NCBI GenBank assembly: GCA_040510575.1
Contig: JBEVIU010000116.1
Coordinates: 1-7,572 of the forward strand
Origin: DASUMF01 sp040510575
GTDB taxonomy: Bacteria > Actinomycetota > Acidimicrobiia > IMCC26256 > DASPTH01
DNA length: 7,572 bases
Reading direction: 5' to 3'
Shown: one piece after another, positions 1 to 7,572 of the stretch
Numbering within the stretch: position 1 is the first letter of the stretch
Layout: every line of letters begins with the position of its first letter
Notes under the pieces: model-generated
Seen by the model: the letters and a program-made list of their open reading frames with translations, nothing else
Told to the model about the DNA's origin: nothing
The model's database searches: none
Made by a program: the position numbers and the translations under genes

Positions 1-607
1 ACTGCTCACACACGTACTCCTCGACGCGAGGATCGACGTTGGCGAACGAGCCGACCGCGCCGGACAGCTTGCCGATCGCGACGGCTTCCCGCGCCCGCTC
101 GAGCCGCACTCGATCGCGGCGCACCTGCAGCGCCCAGAGCGCGAGCTTGCCGCCGAAGGTGATGGGCTCGGCGTGGATGCCGTGGGTGCGCCCGACCATC
201 GGGGTGTCGCGGTGCTCCTGGGCCCGGATGACGATCGCGGCCTCGAGCTCGTCGACGGCGCCGATGATGAGGTCGCAGGCTTTGACCAACGCCATCGACA
301 TCGCCGTGTCGACCACGTCGAACGAGGTGAGCCCGTAGTGCACCCACTTGGCGGCGGGGCCGCCGATGCGTTCCTGGACCACGTCGACGAAGGCGGCGGT
401 CTCGTGGTCGGTGACCGCCTCACGGGCACGGATGGCCGCGACGTCGAACCCGGCCCGTTCCCGGATGGCGATCGCGTCGGCATCGGGGACGACCCCGAGC
501 TTCGCCCACGCCTCGGTGGCGAGGACCTCGACCTCCAGCCAGTCGCCGAACCGGGCCTCGTCGGTGAAGAGACCAGCGATTTCAGGCAGTGAGTAGCGAT
601 CTATCAA
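1..607 (-). CDS. purB: Adenylosuccinate lyase, N-terminal 202 residues (3' end cut by window edge)
   Basis: Cytosolic enzyme of the fumarase/aspartase superfamily. It cleaves SAICAR to AICAR and adenylosuccinate to AMP, releasing fumarate each time. The frame stays open from a TTG at 605-607 to the window edge and begins MIDRYSLPEIAGLFTDEARF, a typical PurB start. Family motifs follow in order: TDHETAAFV (residues 66-74), HYGLTSFDVVDTA (90-102) and the signature GRTHGIHAEPITFGG (139-153). His68, His90 and His142 fall where the active-site histidines of Bacillus-type PurB (His68, His89, His141) lie. The usual TS[S/T]D motif reads TSFD. About half of a roughly 430-residue protein is visible; the catalytic serine loop would lie outside. 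TTG is chosen because a strong AGGAGG lies just upstream and the N-terminus fits the family. The gene follows purA-purD on the same strand but is separated from purD by a small opposite-strand gene. Identity is secure. Confidence 0.96.
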   Translation of the reverse strand, partial: MIDRYSLPEIAGLFTDEARFGDWLEVEVLATEAWAKLGVVPDADAIAIRERAGFDVAAIRAREAVTDHETAAFVDVVQERIGGPAAKWVHYGLTSFDVVDTAMSMALVKACDLIIGAVDELEAAIVIRAQEHRDTPMVGRTHGIHAEPITFGGKLALWALQVRRDRVRLERAREAVAIGKLSGAVGSFANVDPRVEEYVCEQ

Positions 608-614
608 GCGGGGG

Positions 615-623
615 CTCCCTCCT
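615..623 (-). promoter_or_regulatory. Ribosome binding site fixing the purB TTG start
   Basis: The minus strand reads AGGAGGGAG here, ending 7 bases before the TTG at 605-607. It is a near-perfect Shine-Dalgarno sequence and the main reason to accept the rare TTG start. Confidence 0.75.
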
Positions 624-630
624 GCCGAAC

Positions 631-636
631 ACTCTA
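631..636 (-). promoter_or_regulatory. Putative -10 element of the purB promoter
   Basis: The minus strand reads TAGAGT, matching the actinobacterial TANNNT -10 pattern. Transcription would start near 624, just ahead of the Shine-Dalgarno sequence, giving a leader of roughly 17-20 bases. No good -35 box is visible at the usual spacing. purB needs its own promoter because the gene between it and purD runs the other way. Assigned by pattern only. Confidence 0.35.
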
Positions 637-773
637 CGAGCCGGACATGGCTCGAGTCGCCCCGAATGGGTGCCGCGGTGCCGCGTTCGACGACCTGGGG
701 CGAGCGTTTGGAGCGGTGACCCGGAGGATCCGGGCCGACGTTGGGTGCCGAACGGGGAGGAGGTGCGCCGCAC

Positions 774-947
774 GTGGCGAACTGCACGAAACATTGGACC
801 GAGCACGCGGTCGCGGAATGCGCCGAGTGCGGCCAGACGTGGTGCGCGCAGTGCCTCGTGCCGCCGGTGCGCGACAAGGATCCCCTGCGGTGCATCCCGT
901 GTTCACTCGTGCTCGCAGGGGTCCGCACCCGCCGTCGCGTCCGCTGA
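774..947 (+). CDS. Small Cys-rich, probably zinc-binding protein (57 aa)
   Basis: I do not recognise a named gene. The protein starts VANCTKHWTEHAVAECAECG. Its candidate metal ligands are Cys4-x2-His7, His11, Cys16-x2-Cys19, Cys24-x2-Cys27 and Cys40-x2-Cys43, followed by a basic tail (RTRRRVR). The spacing resembles B-box-type or treble-clef zinc fingers able to hold two Zn ions; no catalytic motif or membrane segment is evident. The GTG start at 774 is preferred because GGAGGAGG lies at 756-763, ten bases upstream; a TTG at 741 would add 11 low-complexity residues. The gene diverges from purB and converges on purD, with six bases between the two stop codons. The ordered CxxC pairs and the ribosome binding site argue for a real gene; the function is unknown. 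Confidence 0.72.
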   Translation: MANCTKHWTEHAVAECAECGQTWCAQCLVPPVRDKDPLRCIPCSLVLAGVRTRRRVR

Positions 948-953
948 CGACGC

Positions 954-2231
954 TCAACTCGGATCGGAAGCGATGTCGCGCCGGTAGGCGGCGCCGGGCC
1001 AGCTGATCGACGCGACGGCGGCGTAGGCGCGTTCCCGTGCGACGGCGATCGTCGCGCCCGTCGCGGTGACGTCGAGCACCCGCCCGCCCGCAGTCAGGAA
1101 ACCTCCACCGGGCGACGCCGCGGTGCCGGCGTGGAACACGGTGACCGCCTCCATGGCGTCGGCGCGATCGATGCCGACGATCTCGTCGCCGGTCCGGTAG
1201 GGCGACACCGGGTAGCCCTCCGTGGCCATCACCACGGTGACGCACGCGTCGTCACCGAACACGAGATCGGGCAATGCTTCTCCGGACGCGGCGGCGGCGA
1301 TCATCTCGCCCGCGTCGGTGCGCAGGCGCGGGAGCACCACCTGGACCTCCGGGTCGCCGAAGCGGACGTTGTACTCGATGAGCTTCGGTCCGACCGGCGT
1401 GAACATCAGCCCCGCGTAGAGCACACCTCGGTAGTCGATCCCGAGCGTCGCAAGGTGGCGAAGTGTGGGCGTCACGAACTGCGCCATGAGCTCGTCGGTG
1501 CGGCCGGCTGCGATCGGCACCGGCGAGTACGCACCCATCCCGCCCGTGTTGAGACCGGTGTCGCTGTCGCCGATCCGCTTGAAGTCCTGCGCGGGAGCGA
1601 GGGGGCGCGCGCCATCGGGATCGCCGTTGCAGATCGCCAGCAGCGACAGCTCCGGGCCGGTGAGACCCTCTTCGATCACCAACGTGCGCCCTGCGTCTCC
1701 GAAGGCCGAGCCCGAGAGGTAGGCGCGCACCGTGTCGCGGGCGTCGTCGAGATCCTCGGAGACGAACACGCCCTTGCCCTCCGCGAGGCCATCGGTCTTC
1801 ACCACGTAGAGCCCGGACATCGACGCCAGGAACGCGAGCGCCGCCTCTTCGTCGTCGACGCTGAAGGTCGCGTGGCGGGCGGTCGGGATCCCGGCACGCT
1901 GTGCGACGTGTTTCATCCACGCCTTGGATCCTTCGAGGCGCGCGCCGTCGGTTCCCGGACCGAACGCCGGAACTGCCAGGGCCCGCACCGCGTCGGCCAC
2001 GCCATTGACCAGCTGGCGGTCGGCCGCGGGCACGACGAGGTCGACCCCGAGCTCGCGCACCAGCGCCGAGACCGCGACCGGGTCGTTGGCGTCGACGGGA
2101 TGACACTCGGCCGACCGGGCAATCCCGGCGTTCCCGGGCGCTGCGTGCACGCGGTCGACGATCGAGGCACGTTGCAACGCCCAGACCAGCGCGTGCTCTC
2201 GGCCTCCCGACCCGACGACGAGGACGTTCAC
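954..2231 (-). CDS. purD: Phosphoribosylamine-glycine ligase (GAR synthetase)
   Basis: Cytosolic ATP-grasp enzyme joining 5-phosphoribosylamine and glycine, with ATP hydrolysis, to give GAR, the second step of de novo purine synthesis. The 425-residue protein has the usual length and is complete. Visible elements are the N-terminal loop VLVVGSGGREHAL (3-15); GPGTDGARLEGSKAWMK (91-107); the ATP-grasp lysine loop VVKTDGLAEGKGV (143-155); GLNTGGMGAYSPVP (226-239); the metal-binding segment LIEYNVRFGDPEVQ (285-298, with Glu287 and Asn289); and the C-terminal GGFLTAGGRVLDV (376-388). One oddity is the segment that normally reads VGPEAPLV, which here reads VVPAADRQLV (67-76). The GTG start at 2229-2231 gives the family N-terminus but has no Shine-Dalgarno sequence. 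The gene is probably co-transcribed with purA, 56 bases upstream, and translated by coupling. Confidence 0.97.
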   Translation of the reverse strand: MNVLVVGSGGREHALVWALQRASIVDRVHAAPGNAGIARSAECHPVDANDPVAVSALVRELGVDLVVPAADRQLVNGVADAVRALAVPAFGPGTDGARLEGSKAWMKHVAQRAGIPTARHATFSVDDEEAALAFLASMSGLYVVKTDGLAEGKGVFVSEDLDDARDTVRAYLSGSAFGDAGRTLVIEEGLTGPELSLLAICNGDPDGARPLAPAQDFKRIGDSDTGLNTGGMGAYSPVPIAAGRTDELMAQFVTPTLRHLATLGIDYRGVLYAGLMFTPVGPKLIEYNVRFGDPEVQVVLPRLRTDAGEMIAAAASGEALPDLVFGDDACVTVVMATEGYPVSPYRTGDEIVGIDRADAMEAVTVFHAGTAASPGGGFLTAGGRVLDVTATGATIAVARERAYAAVASISWPGAAYRRDIASDPS

Positions 2232-2291
2232 GGGAGCGAGCGCGTCATGCCGGATCCGTCATGCCCGAAACCCAGCAAGCAAGGCCGTCAT
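2228..2291 (-). other. purA-purD junction with a chain of three overlapping mini-ORFs and a triplicated 9-mer
   Basis: On the minus strand the purA stop overlaps an ATG (ATGA, 2291-2288) opening a 10-codon frame, MTALLAGFRA. Its stop overlaps a second ATG (2262-2259) opening MTDPA. That stop overlaps a third ATG (2248-2245) opening MTRSLP, whose TGA overlaps the purD GTG start (GTGA, 2231-2228). Every stop from purA to purD therefore overlaps the next start by four bases. The three ATGA sites lie in copies of GGCATGACG (plus strand CGTCATGCC at 2243-2251, 2257-2265 and 2286-2294). Because purD lacks a Shine-Dalgarno sequence, a termination-reinitiation relay is a reasonable inference. It could also be chance or the result of small duplications. 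Confidence 0.4.
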
Positions 2292-3574
2292 GCCGGTGGC
2301 GTGAGGATCTGCTCGCGGGCACGGCCGACCGTGACGAACGCGAACGGCACGCCCGCGAACTCCTCCACGAAGCGCACGAAGTCGCGCGCCTTCGACGGGA
2401 GCTGGTCGAGCGAGCGCGCGTCGCCGATCTCGGTGTTCCATCCGGGGAACACCTCGTACACCGGCTTCACCTTGTGCAACACCGACTGGTGGTACGGCAC
2501 GTGGTCGTAGTGGGTGCCGTCGTCGCCCACGTAGCCGACGCACACCTTGACCTCGTCGAGCACGGACAGGACGGCGAGGCCGGTCATGGCGAGATCGCTG
2601 CACGAGTTGATGCGCACGGCGTGCTTGAGCATCACCGCGTCGAGCCAGCCGACCCGCCGGCGGCGCTTGGTGTTCGTGCCGTACTCGTGGCCGCGCTCGA
2701 CGATCAGATCGAGCAAGGGGTCGTCTTCGGCGAGCTCGCTCGGGAACGGCCCCGCGCCGACACGACTCGTGTATGCCTTGACGATGCCGAGCACGCGTTG
2801 GACGTCGCGCGGACCGACGCCGGCGCCCGCGCACACCTCACCGGCCACCGGGTTGCTCGACGTCACGTACGGATACGTGCCGTGGTCGAGGTCGAGGAAG
2901 GTTGCCTGTGCGCTCTCGAACACGACGCGCTGGTCGGCGGCGAGCGCCTCGTGCACGAGGTGCACGGTGTCGGCGATCATCGGCTCGAGGCGCGGCACGA
3001 GCCCGAGGAAGCGCTCACAGATGTCGTCGGCTGACATCGGGAGGCGGTTGTAGACCTTCGCGAGCATGCCGTTCTTCTCGCGGAGCGCGAGGTCGAGCTT
3101 CTGGCGGAAGATCTTCGGATCGAGGAGGTCCTGCACCCGCAGGCCCACACGCAGCGCCTTGTCGGCGTACGCCGGCCCGATGCCGCGCTTGGTGGTGCCG
3201 AGCGCGTTCTTGCCGAGGAAGCGCTCGCTGACGCGGTCGAGCTCCTGGTGGTACGGCATGATCAGGTGCGCGTTGCCCGCGAGCTTGAGGCGCGACGTGT
3301 CGATGCCGGCGCGTTCGAGCGTGTCGAGCTCCGCGATCAGCACCTCCGGGTCGACCACGACGCCGTTGCCGATGACGGGCGTGACGTGGGGGTACAGGAT
3401 GCCGCTCGGGACGAGCTGCAGCTTGAAGACCTCACCGTCGACCACGAGTGTGTGGCCCGCGTTGTGGCCACCCTGGTAGCGAACGACGAGCTCGCTCTCC
3501 TTGGCCAGGTAGTCGGTGAGCTGGCCTTTGCCCTCGTCACCCCAGTGACAACCGAGCACCACGGTTCCTGGCAT
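2288..3574 (-). CDS. purA: Adenylosuccinate synthetase with altered guanine-binding motif
   Basis: Couples NTP hydrolysis (normally GTP) to condensation of IMP and aspartate into adenylosuccinate, the committed step to AMP, in the cytosol. The 428 residues cover the full family length. Conserved parts are WGDEGKG (11-17, catalytic Asp13 and Lys16), YQGGHNAGHT (33-42, catalytic His41), LGTTKRGIGPAYADK (125-139), LDLDHGTYPYVTSSNPVAG (227-245), VKAYTSRVGAGPFP (265-278) and the aspartate-loop arginines in KRRRRVGW (303-310). Departures from the family: EGAQGT is ESAQAT (220-225), TTGR is NTKR (301-304), the guanine-specifying TKLD is TGLA (331-334), and the C-terminal GPDR loop is GRAR (417-420). 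The ATG at 3572-3574 gives a normal N-terminus but has only a weak ribosome binding site. Family membership is certain; its nucleotide donor is in doubt. It leads the purA-purD transcript. Confidence 0.95.
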   Translation of the reverse strand: MPGTVVLGCHWGDEGKGQLTDYLAKESELVVRYQGGHNAGHTLVVDGEVFKLQLVPSGILYPHVTPVIGNGVVVDPEVLIAELDTLERAGIDTSRLKLAGNAHLIMPYHQELDRVSERFLGKNALGTTKRGIGPAYADKALRVGLRVQDLLDPKIFRQKLDLALREKNGMLAKVYNRLPMSADDICERFLGLVPRLEPMIADTVHLVHEALAADQRVVFESAQATFLDLDHGTYPYVTSSNPVAGEVCAGAGVGPRDVQRVLGIVKAYTSRVGAGPFPSELAEDDPLLDLIVERGHEYGTNTKRRRRVGWLDAVMLKHAVRINSCSDLAMTGLAVLSVLDEVKVCVGYVGDDGTHYDHVPYHQSVLHKVKPVYEVFPGWNTEIGDARSLDQLPSKARDFVRFVEEFAGVPFAFVTVGRAREQILTPPA

Positions 3575-3669
3575 CAGCGCACACCCGCAGACAGCTCACG
3601 CGCACGAACGGGCCGCGGAGGGACCACCAGGGAAAGGAAGGAAGACGCGACAGGAGTCACGTTGACGAG

Positions 3670-3675
3670 AGTTTA
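3670..3675 (-). promoter_or_regulatory. Putative -10 element of the purA(-purD) promoter
   Basis: The minus strand reads TAAACT, a good TANNNT match, about 95 bases upstream of the purA ATG. It would leave an untranslated leader of roughly 90 bases containing a pyrimidine-rich tract around 3630-3645. No convincing -35 is seen 16-18 bases upstream. I see no recognisable riboswitch in the leader. Confidence 0.35.
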
Positions 3676-3738
3676 GTGCCCCCACCGACCGCCTTCTCCT
3701 TCGGCCGCCCTCCAGGTTCTCGTCGGGTGTGGTCGGGA

Positions 3739-3744
3739 TATGGT
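3739..3744 (+). promoter_or_regulatory. Putative -10 element for a leaderless oxidoreductase transcript
   Basis: TATGGT fits TANNNT and ends six bases before the ATG at 3751, so the predicted transcription start falls on or next to the start codon. The upstream sequence has no Shine-Dalgarno motif. Both facts fit a leaderless mRNA, which is common in Actinomycetota. The -35 region is weak. Confidence 0.4.
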
Positions 3745-3750
3745 CGTCGC

Positions 3751-4215
3751 ATGCCGACGATCGCCACCAACACCCAGGTCGACCGAGCCGAGCTCGAGGA
3801 GTTCGTCCGGCCCCGGCATCGCGCCATCGTGATCACGGTCCGCAGCGACGGCACCTCGCAGGCCTCGCCCGTCGCGTGCGGCCTCGACGACGCCGGTCGC
3901 ATCGTGATCTCGACCTATCCCGAGCGGGCCAAGACGGTCAACGCGCGCCGTCATCCTCGCGTCAGCGTTCTGGTCATGTCGGACGAGTGGAACGGGCCGT
4001 TCGTGCAGGTCGACGGCGACGCCGAAGTGCTCGACATGCCCGAGGCGGTCGAGGCGTTCGTCGACTACTACCGCTGCATCTCCGGTGAGCACCCCGACTG
4101 GGACGAGTACCGCGCCGCGATGGTCCGTCAGAACAAGTCGCTGCTGCGCATCACCCCCGACCGCTGGGGCCCCATCGCGACCGGCGGCTTCCCCGCCCGC
4201 CTCGTCGAAGACTGA
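3751..4215 (+). CDS. PPOX-fold F420-dependent (or flavin-dependent) oxidoreductase
   Basis: A 154-residue protein of the pyridoxamine-5'-phosphate-oxidase-like split-barrel family, close in pattern to the actinobacterial F420-dependent PPOX class (Rv1155-like). These cytosolic dimers use reduced deazaflavin F420, or sometimes FMN, to reduce varied substrates; the substrate here cannot be told. Recognisable stretches are RHRAIVITVRSDGTSQASPV (22-41), GRIVISTYPERAKTVN (49-64), HPRVSVLVM (68-76), NGPFVQVDGDAEVLD (81-95), ISGEHPDWDEYRAAM (110-124) and RWGPIATGGFPARL (138-151). The frame is open further upstream to 3676, but the ATG at 3751 is where family similarity starts and where the -10 element points. 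It diverges from purA and converges on clpB. The family is clear; the cofactor choice of F420 rests on family resemblance only. Confidence 0.88.
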   Translation: MPTIATNTQVDRAELEEFVRPRHRAIVITVRSDGTSQASPVACGLDDAGRIVISTYPERAKTVNARRHPRVSVLVMSDEWNGPFVQVDGDAEVLDMPEAVEAFVDYYRCISGEHPDWDEYRAAMVRQNKSLLRITPDRWGPIATGGFPARLVED

Positions 4216-4221
4216 CCCTCA

Positions 4222-4275
4222 CCGTTTTGGCGTACCCGGACCCCCGTTATTGGTGGTTGGGGGACGCCAAAACGG
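4222..4275. terminator. Long inverted repeat, probable bidirectional terminator
   Basis: CCGTTTTGGCGT (4222-4233) is matched perfectly by ACGCCAAAACGG (4264-4275). An inner CCCCC (4241-4245) can pair with GGGGG (4259-4263), leaving a 13-base loop and a 7-base bulge. It fills the space between the convergent stops at 4215 and 4288. There is no U-rich tail in either direction; the T and A runs are inside the stem, as in tail-less actinobacterial terminators. Confidence 0.7.
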
Positions 4276-4287
4276 AGGAAAGGCGGT

Positions 4288-6867
<2,580 letters not shown>

Positions 6868-6899
6868 GCAGCTACCTCTGGGAAGCGACGGGCACTGCC

Positions 6900-6926
6900 A
6901 AAGTTGACAACGAAACTGTCAACTTT
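6900..6926. promoter_or_regulatory. HAIR-like operator upstream of clpB
   Basis: AAAGTTGACA (6900-6909) and TGTCAACTTT (6917-6926) form a perfect 10-bp inverted repeat around the 7-base spacer ACGAAAC, 33 bases before the clpB start. HspR sites (HAIR, CTTGAGT-N7-ACTCAAG) have the same N7 spacing and share the TTGA/TCAA core, and HspR controls clpB in several actinobacteria. The arms here read TTGACA instead of TTGAGT. The right arm read on the minus strand supplies a consensus -35 TTGACA, though the -10 at 17 bases (GGCAGT) is poor. TAAAGT at 6922-6927 on the minus strand is an alternative -10. Either way the repeat would overlap the promoter. Confidence 0.7.
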
Positions 6927-6949
6927 ATTCCCGAACCGGGGGGAGGCGC

Positions 6950-7572
6950 CTACACCTCCAAGTGGTTCGAGTACGCCTCGCTGCCGTTGACGGCCGCGAA
7001 GACATGGGTCCCCGACGCGCCACCGATCGAGCAGGTGCTGTTGGCGCTGCCGTCCCCTCCTGCCGTCGCAGAAGCGTAGGACAGGTGGATCCAACTCTTG
7101 CCGCCCGTGTCCTCACCGTCATACGGGAGCCTGTAGCAGTCGATGTTGAGCGTCGCGCCGGCGGGAAAGCCGGTCATCGAGACCGTGATCCCCGCGCCGC
7201 CGCGATCCACGTGCACGGTGGGATACACCGGCGACGTCGGGGGCGGACCTGACGGCCCGGCCGGTTCGGGGGCGGGCGCCGATCCCCCTGCTGCCGGCGG
7301 CGTCGCCGCAGCCGCAGGATCGGTCGATCCGCCCGCTGCGTTGGGCACCGCGGCGGTGGTCGGAGCGCCCGGGGCGGCGGCTTCGGTGTCGGCAGCCGGC
7401 GGGGCGGTGGCGGTGATCCCAGCGACTCGAGGCGCGGCAGCCGTGGTGGACGTGGAGCCGTTCCCCGTGGTGCCGATGTCGACCGCGGGCACGATGGCCA
7501 CCGACGTGTCGTCGTCGGTGCCGAAGATCGCGAGGGCGCCGAACACCAGGGCAAAGGCGGCCGCTGCCACGG
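6950..7572 (-). CDS. Membrane-anchored protein with A/P/T-rich linker and small extracellular domain (N-terminus outside window)
   Basis: The frame is open from the right edge to a TAG at 6950-6952, giving at least 206 residues. The GTG at 7568-7570 is probably an internal valine because the frame stays open to the edge. A hydrophobic segment AAAAFALVFGALAIFG (2-17) looks like a transmembrane helix or signal anchor. It is followed by about 95 residues of Ala/Pro/Thr/Gly-rich linker (20-113) and a compact C-terminal domain (about 115-206). This domain has two cysteines (145 and 180) that could form a disulfide, alternating beta-type segments such as GITVSMTGFPAGATLNIDC, and a SNHLEV end. It may be an Ig-like or adhesion-type sensor domain, as on some actinobacterial membrane kinases or anti-sigma factors, but I recognise no named family. 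It lies upstream of clpB on the same strand, separated by the operator region. Confidence 0.7.
   Translation of the reverse strand, partial: VAAAAFALVFGALAIFGTDDDTSVAIVPAVDIGTTGNGSTSTTAAAPRVAGITATAPPAADTEAAAPGAPTTAAVPNAAGGSTDPAAAATPPAAGGSAPAPEPAGPSGPPPTSPVYPTVHVDRGGAGITVSMTGFPAGATLNIDCYRLPYDGEDTGGKSWIHLSYASATAGGDGSANSTCSIGGASGTHVFAAVNGSEAYSNHLEV

Noticed and set aside
720..734. A perfect 6-bp hairpin (CCCGGA-GGA-TCCGGG) upstream of the small zinc-finger gene
   Set aside because: Short, with a 3-base loop, and not placed at a gene end; in GC-rich DNA it is expected by chance. No regulatory role can be supported.
634..1245. A 203-codon minus-strand frame across the small zinc-finger gene and the purD 3' end
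   Set aside because: Arg-rich, no motifs, overlaps purD in another frame, and no good ribosome binding site.
1131..2510. A 459-codon plus-strand open frame opposite purD and purA
   Set aside because: It is the antisense shadow of two clear genes. The protein is rich in His/Arg/Val with no recognisable domain, as expected of an opposite frame in GC-rich DNA.
2288..3574. PurZ (2-aminoadenine, Z-genome) identity for the PurA homologue
   Set aside because: Catalytic Asp13 of PurA is kept, the length and other motifs are those of bacterial PurA, and the gene sits with purD and near purB rather than in phage context. Only the nucleotide-donor question stays open.
3676..3750. An upstream extension of the oxidoreductase to 3676
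   Set aside because: The added residues are unlike the family, and the -10 element at 3739-3744 would lie inside them; the ATG at 3751 fits both.
6900..6926. CIRCE (HrcA) operator
   Set aside because: CIRCE has 9-bp TTAGCACTC/GAGTGCTAA arms with a 9-base spacer; neither arms nor spacing match.
6930..6940. CCCG-AAC-CGGG mini-hairpin just after the stop of the membrane-protein gene
   Set aside because: A 4-bp stem is too weak to call a terminator.

Overview
The window is a GC-rich bacterial chromosome segment holding ordinary housekeeping genes, with a few unusual local features. Codon use is strongly G/C-ending. It also has an F420-type (PPOX-fold) oxidoreductase, a HAIR-like operator ahead of clpB, and GTG and TTG starts. 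Together these point to Actinomycetota, possibly an Acidimicrobiia-like lineage (inference only). No mobile element, CRISPR array, tRNA or rRNA was seen.

Left part (1-3574), purine biosynthesis. On the minus strand, purA (adenylosuccinate synthetase) is followed by purD (GAR synthetase). Next comes purB (adenylosuccinate lyase), which runs off the left edge. PurA and PurB make the two steps from IMP to AMP, and PurD makes an early step towards IMP. A 57-residue plus-strand gene for a Cys-rich, probably zinc-binding protein sits between purD and purB, so purB needs its own promoter. purA and purD are joined by an odd 60-base junction: three mini-ORFs, each overlapping the next by ATGA, with the last overlapping the purD start by GTGA. 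PurA lacks the usual Lys and Asp of the guanine-recognition motif and has a changed C-terminal GTP loop, which suggests altered nucleotide-donor specificity.

Middle (3575-4287). A divergent intergenic region separates purA from a plus-strand PPOX-fold F420/flavin oxidoreductase gene, which looks leaderless. That gene converges on clpB, and a long perfect inverted repeat between them probably serves as a two-way terminator.

Right part (4288-7572). A full-length minus-strand clpB disaggregase gene is preceded by a perfect 10-bp inverted repeat with a 7-bp spacer. It has the geometry of an HspR (HAIR) operator but differs from the consensus. Beyond it lies the 3' part of a gene for a membrane-anchored protein with an Ala/Pro/Thr-rich linker and a small two-cysteine extracellular domain; its N-terminus is outside the window. 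No stretch longer than about 180 bases lacks a gene.
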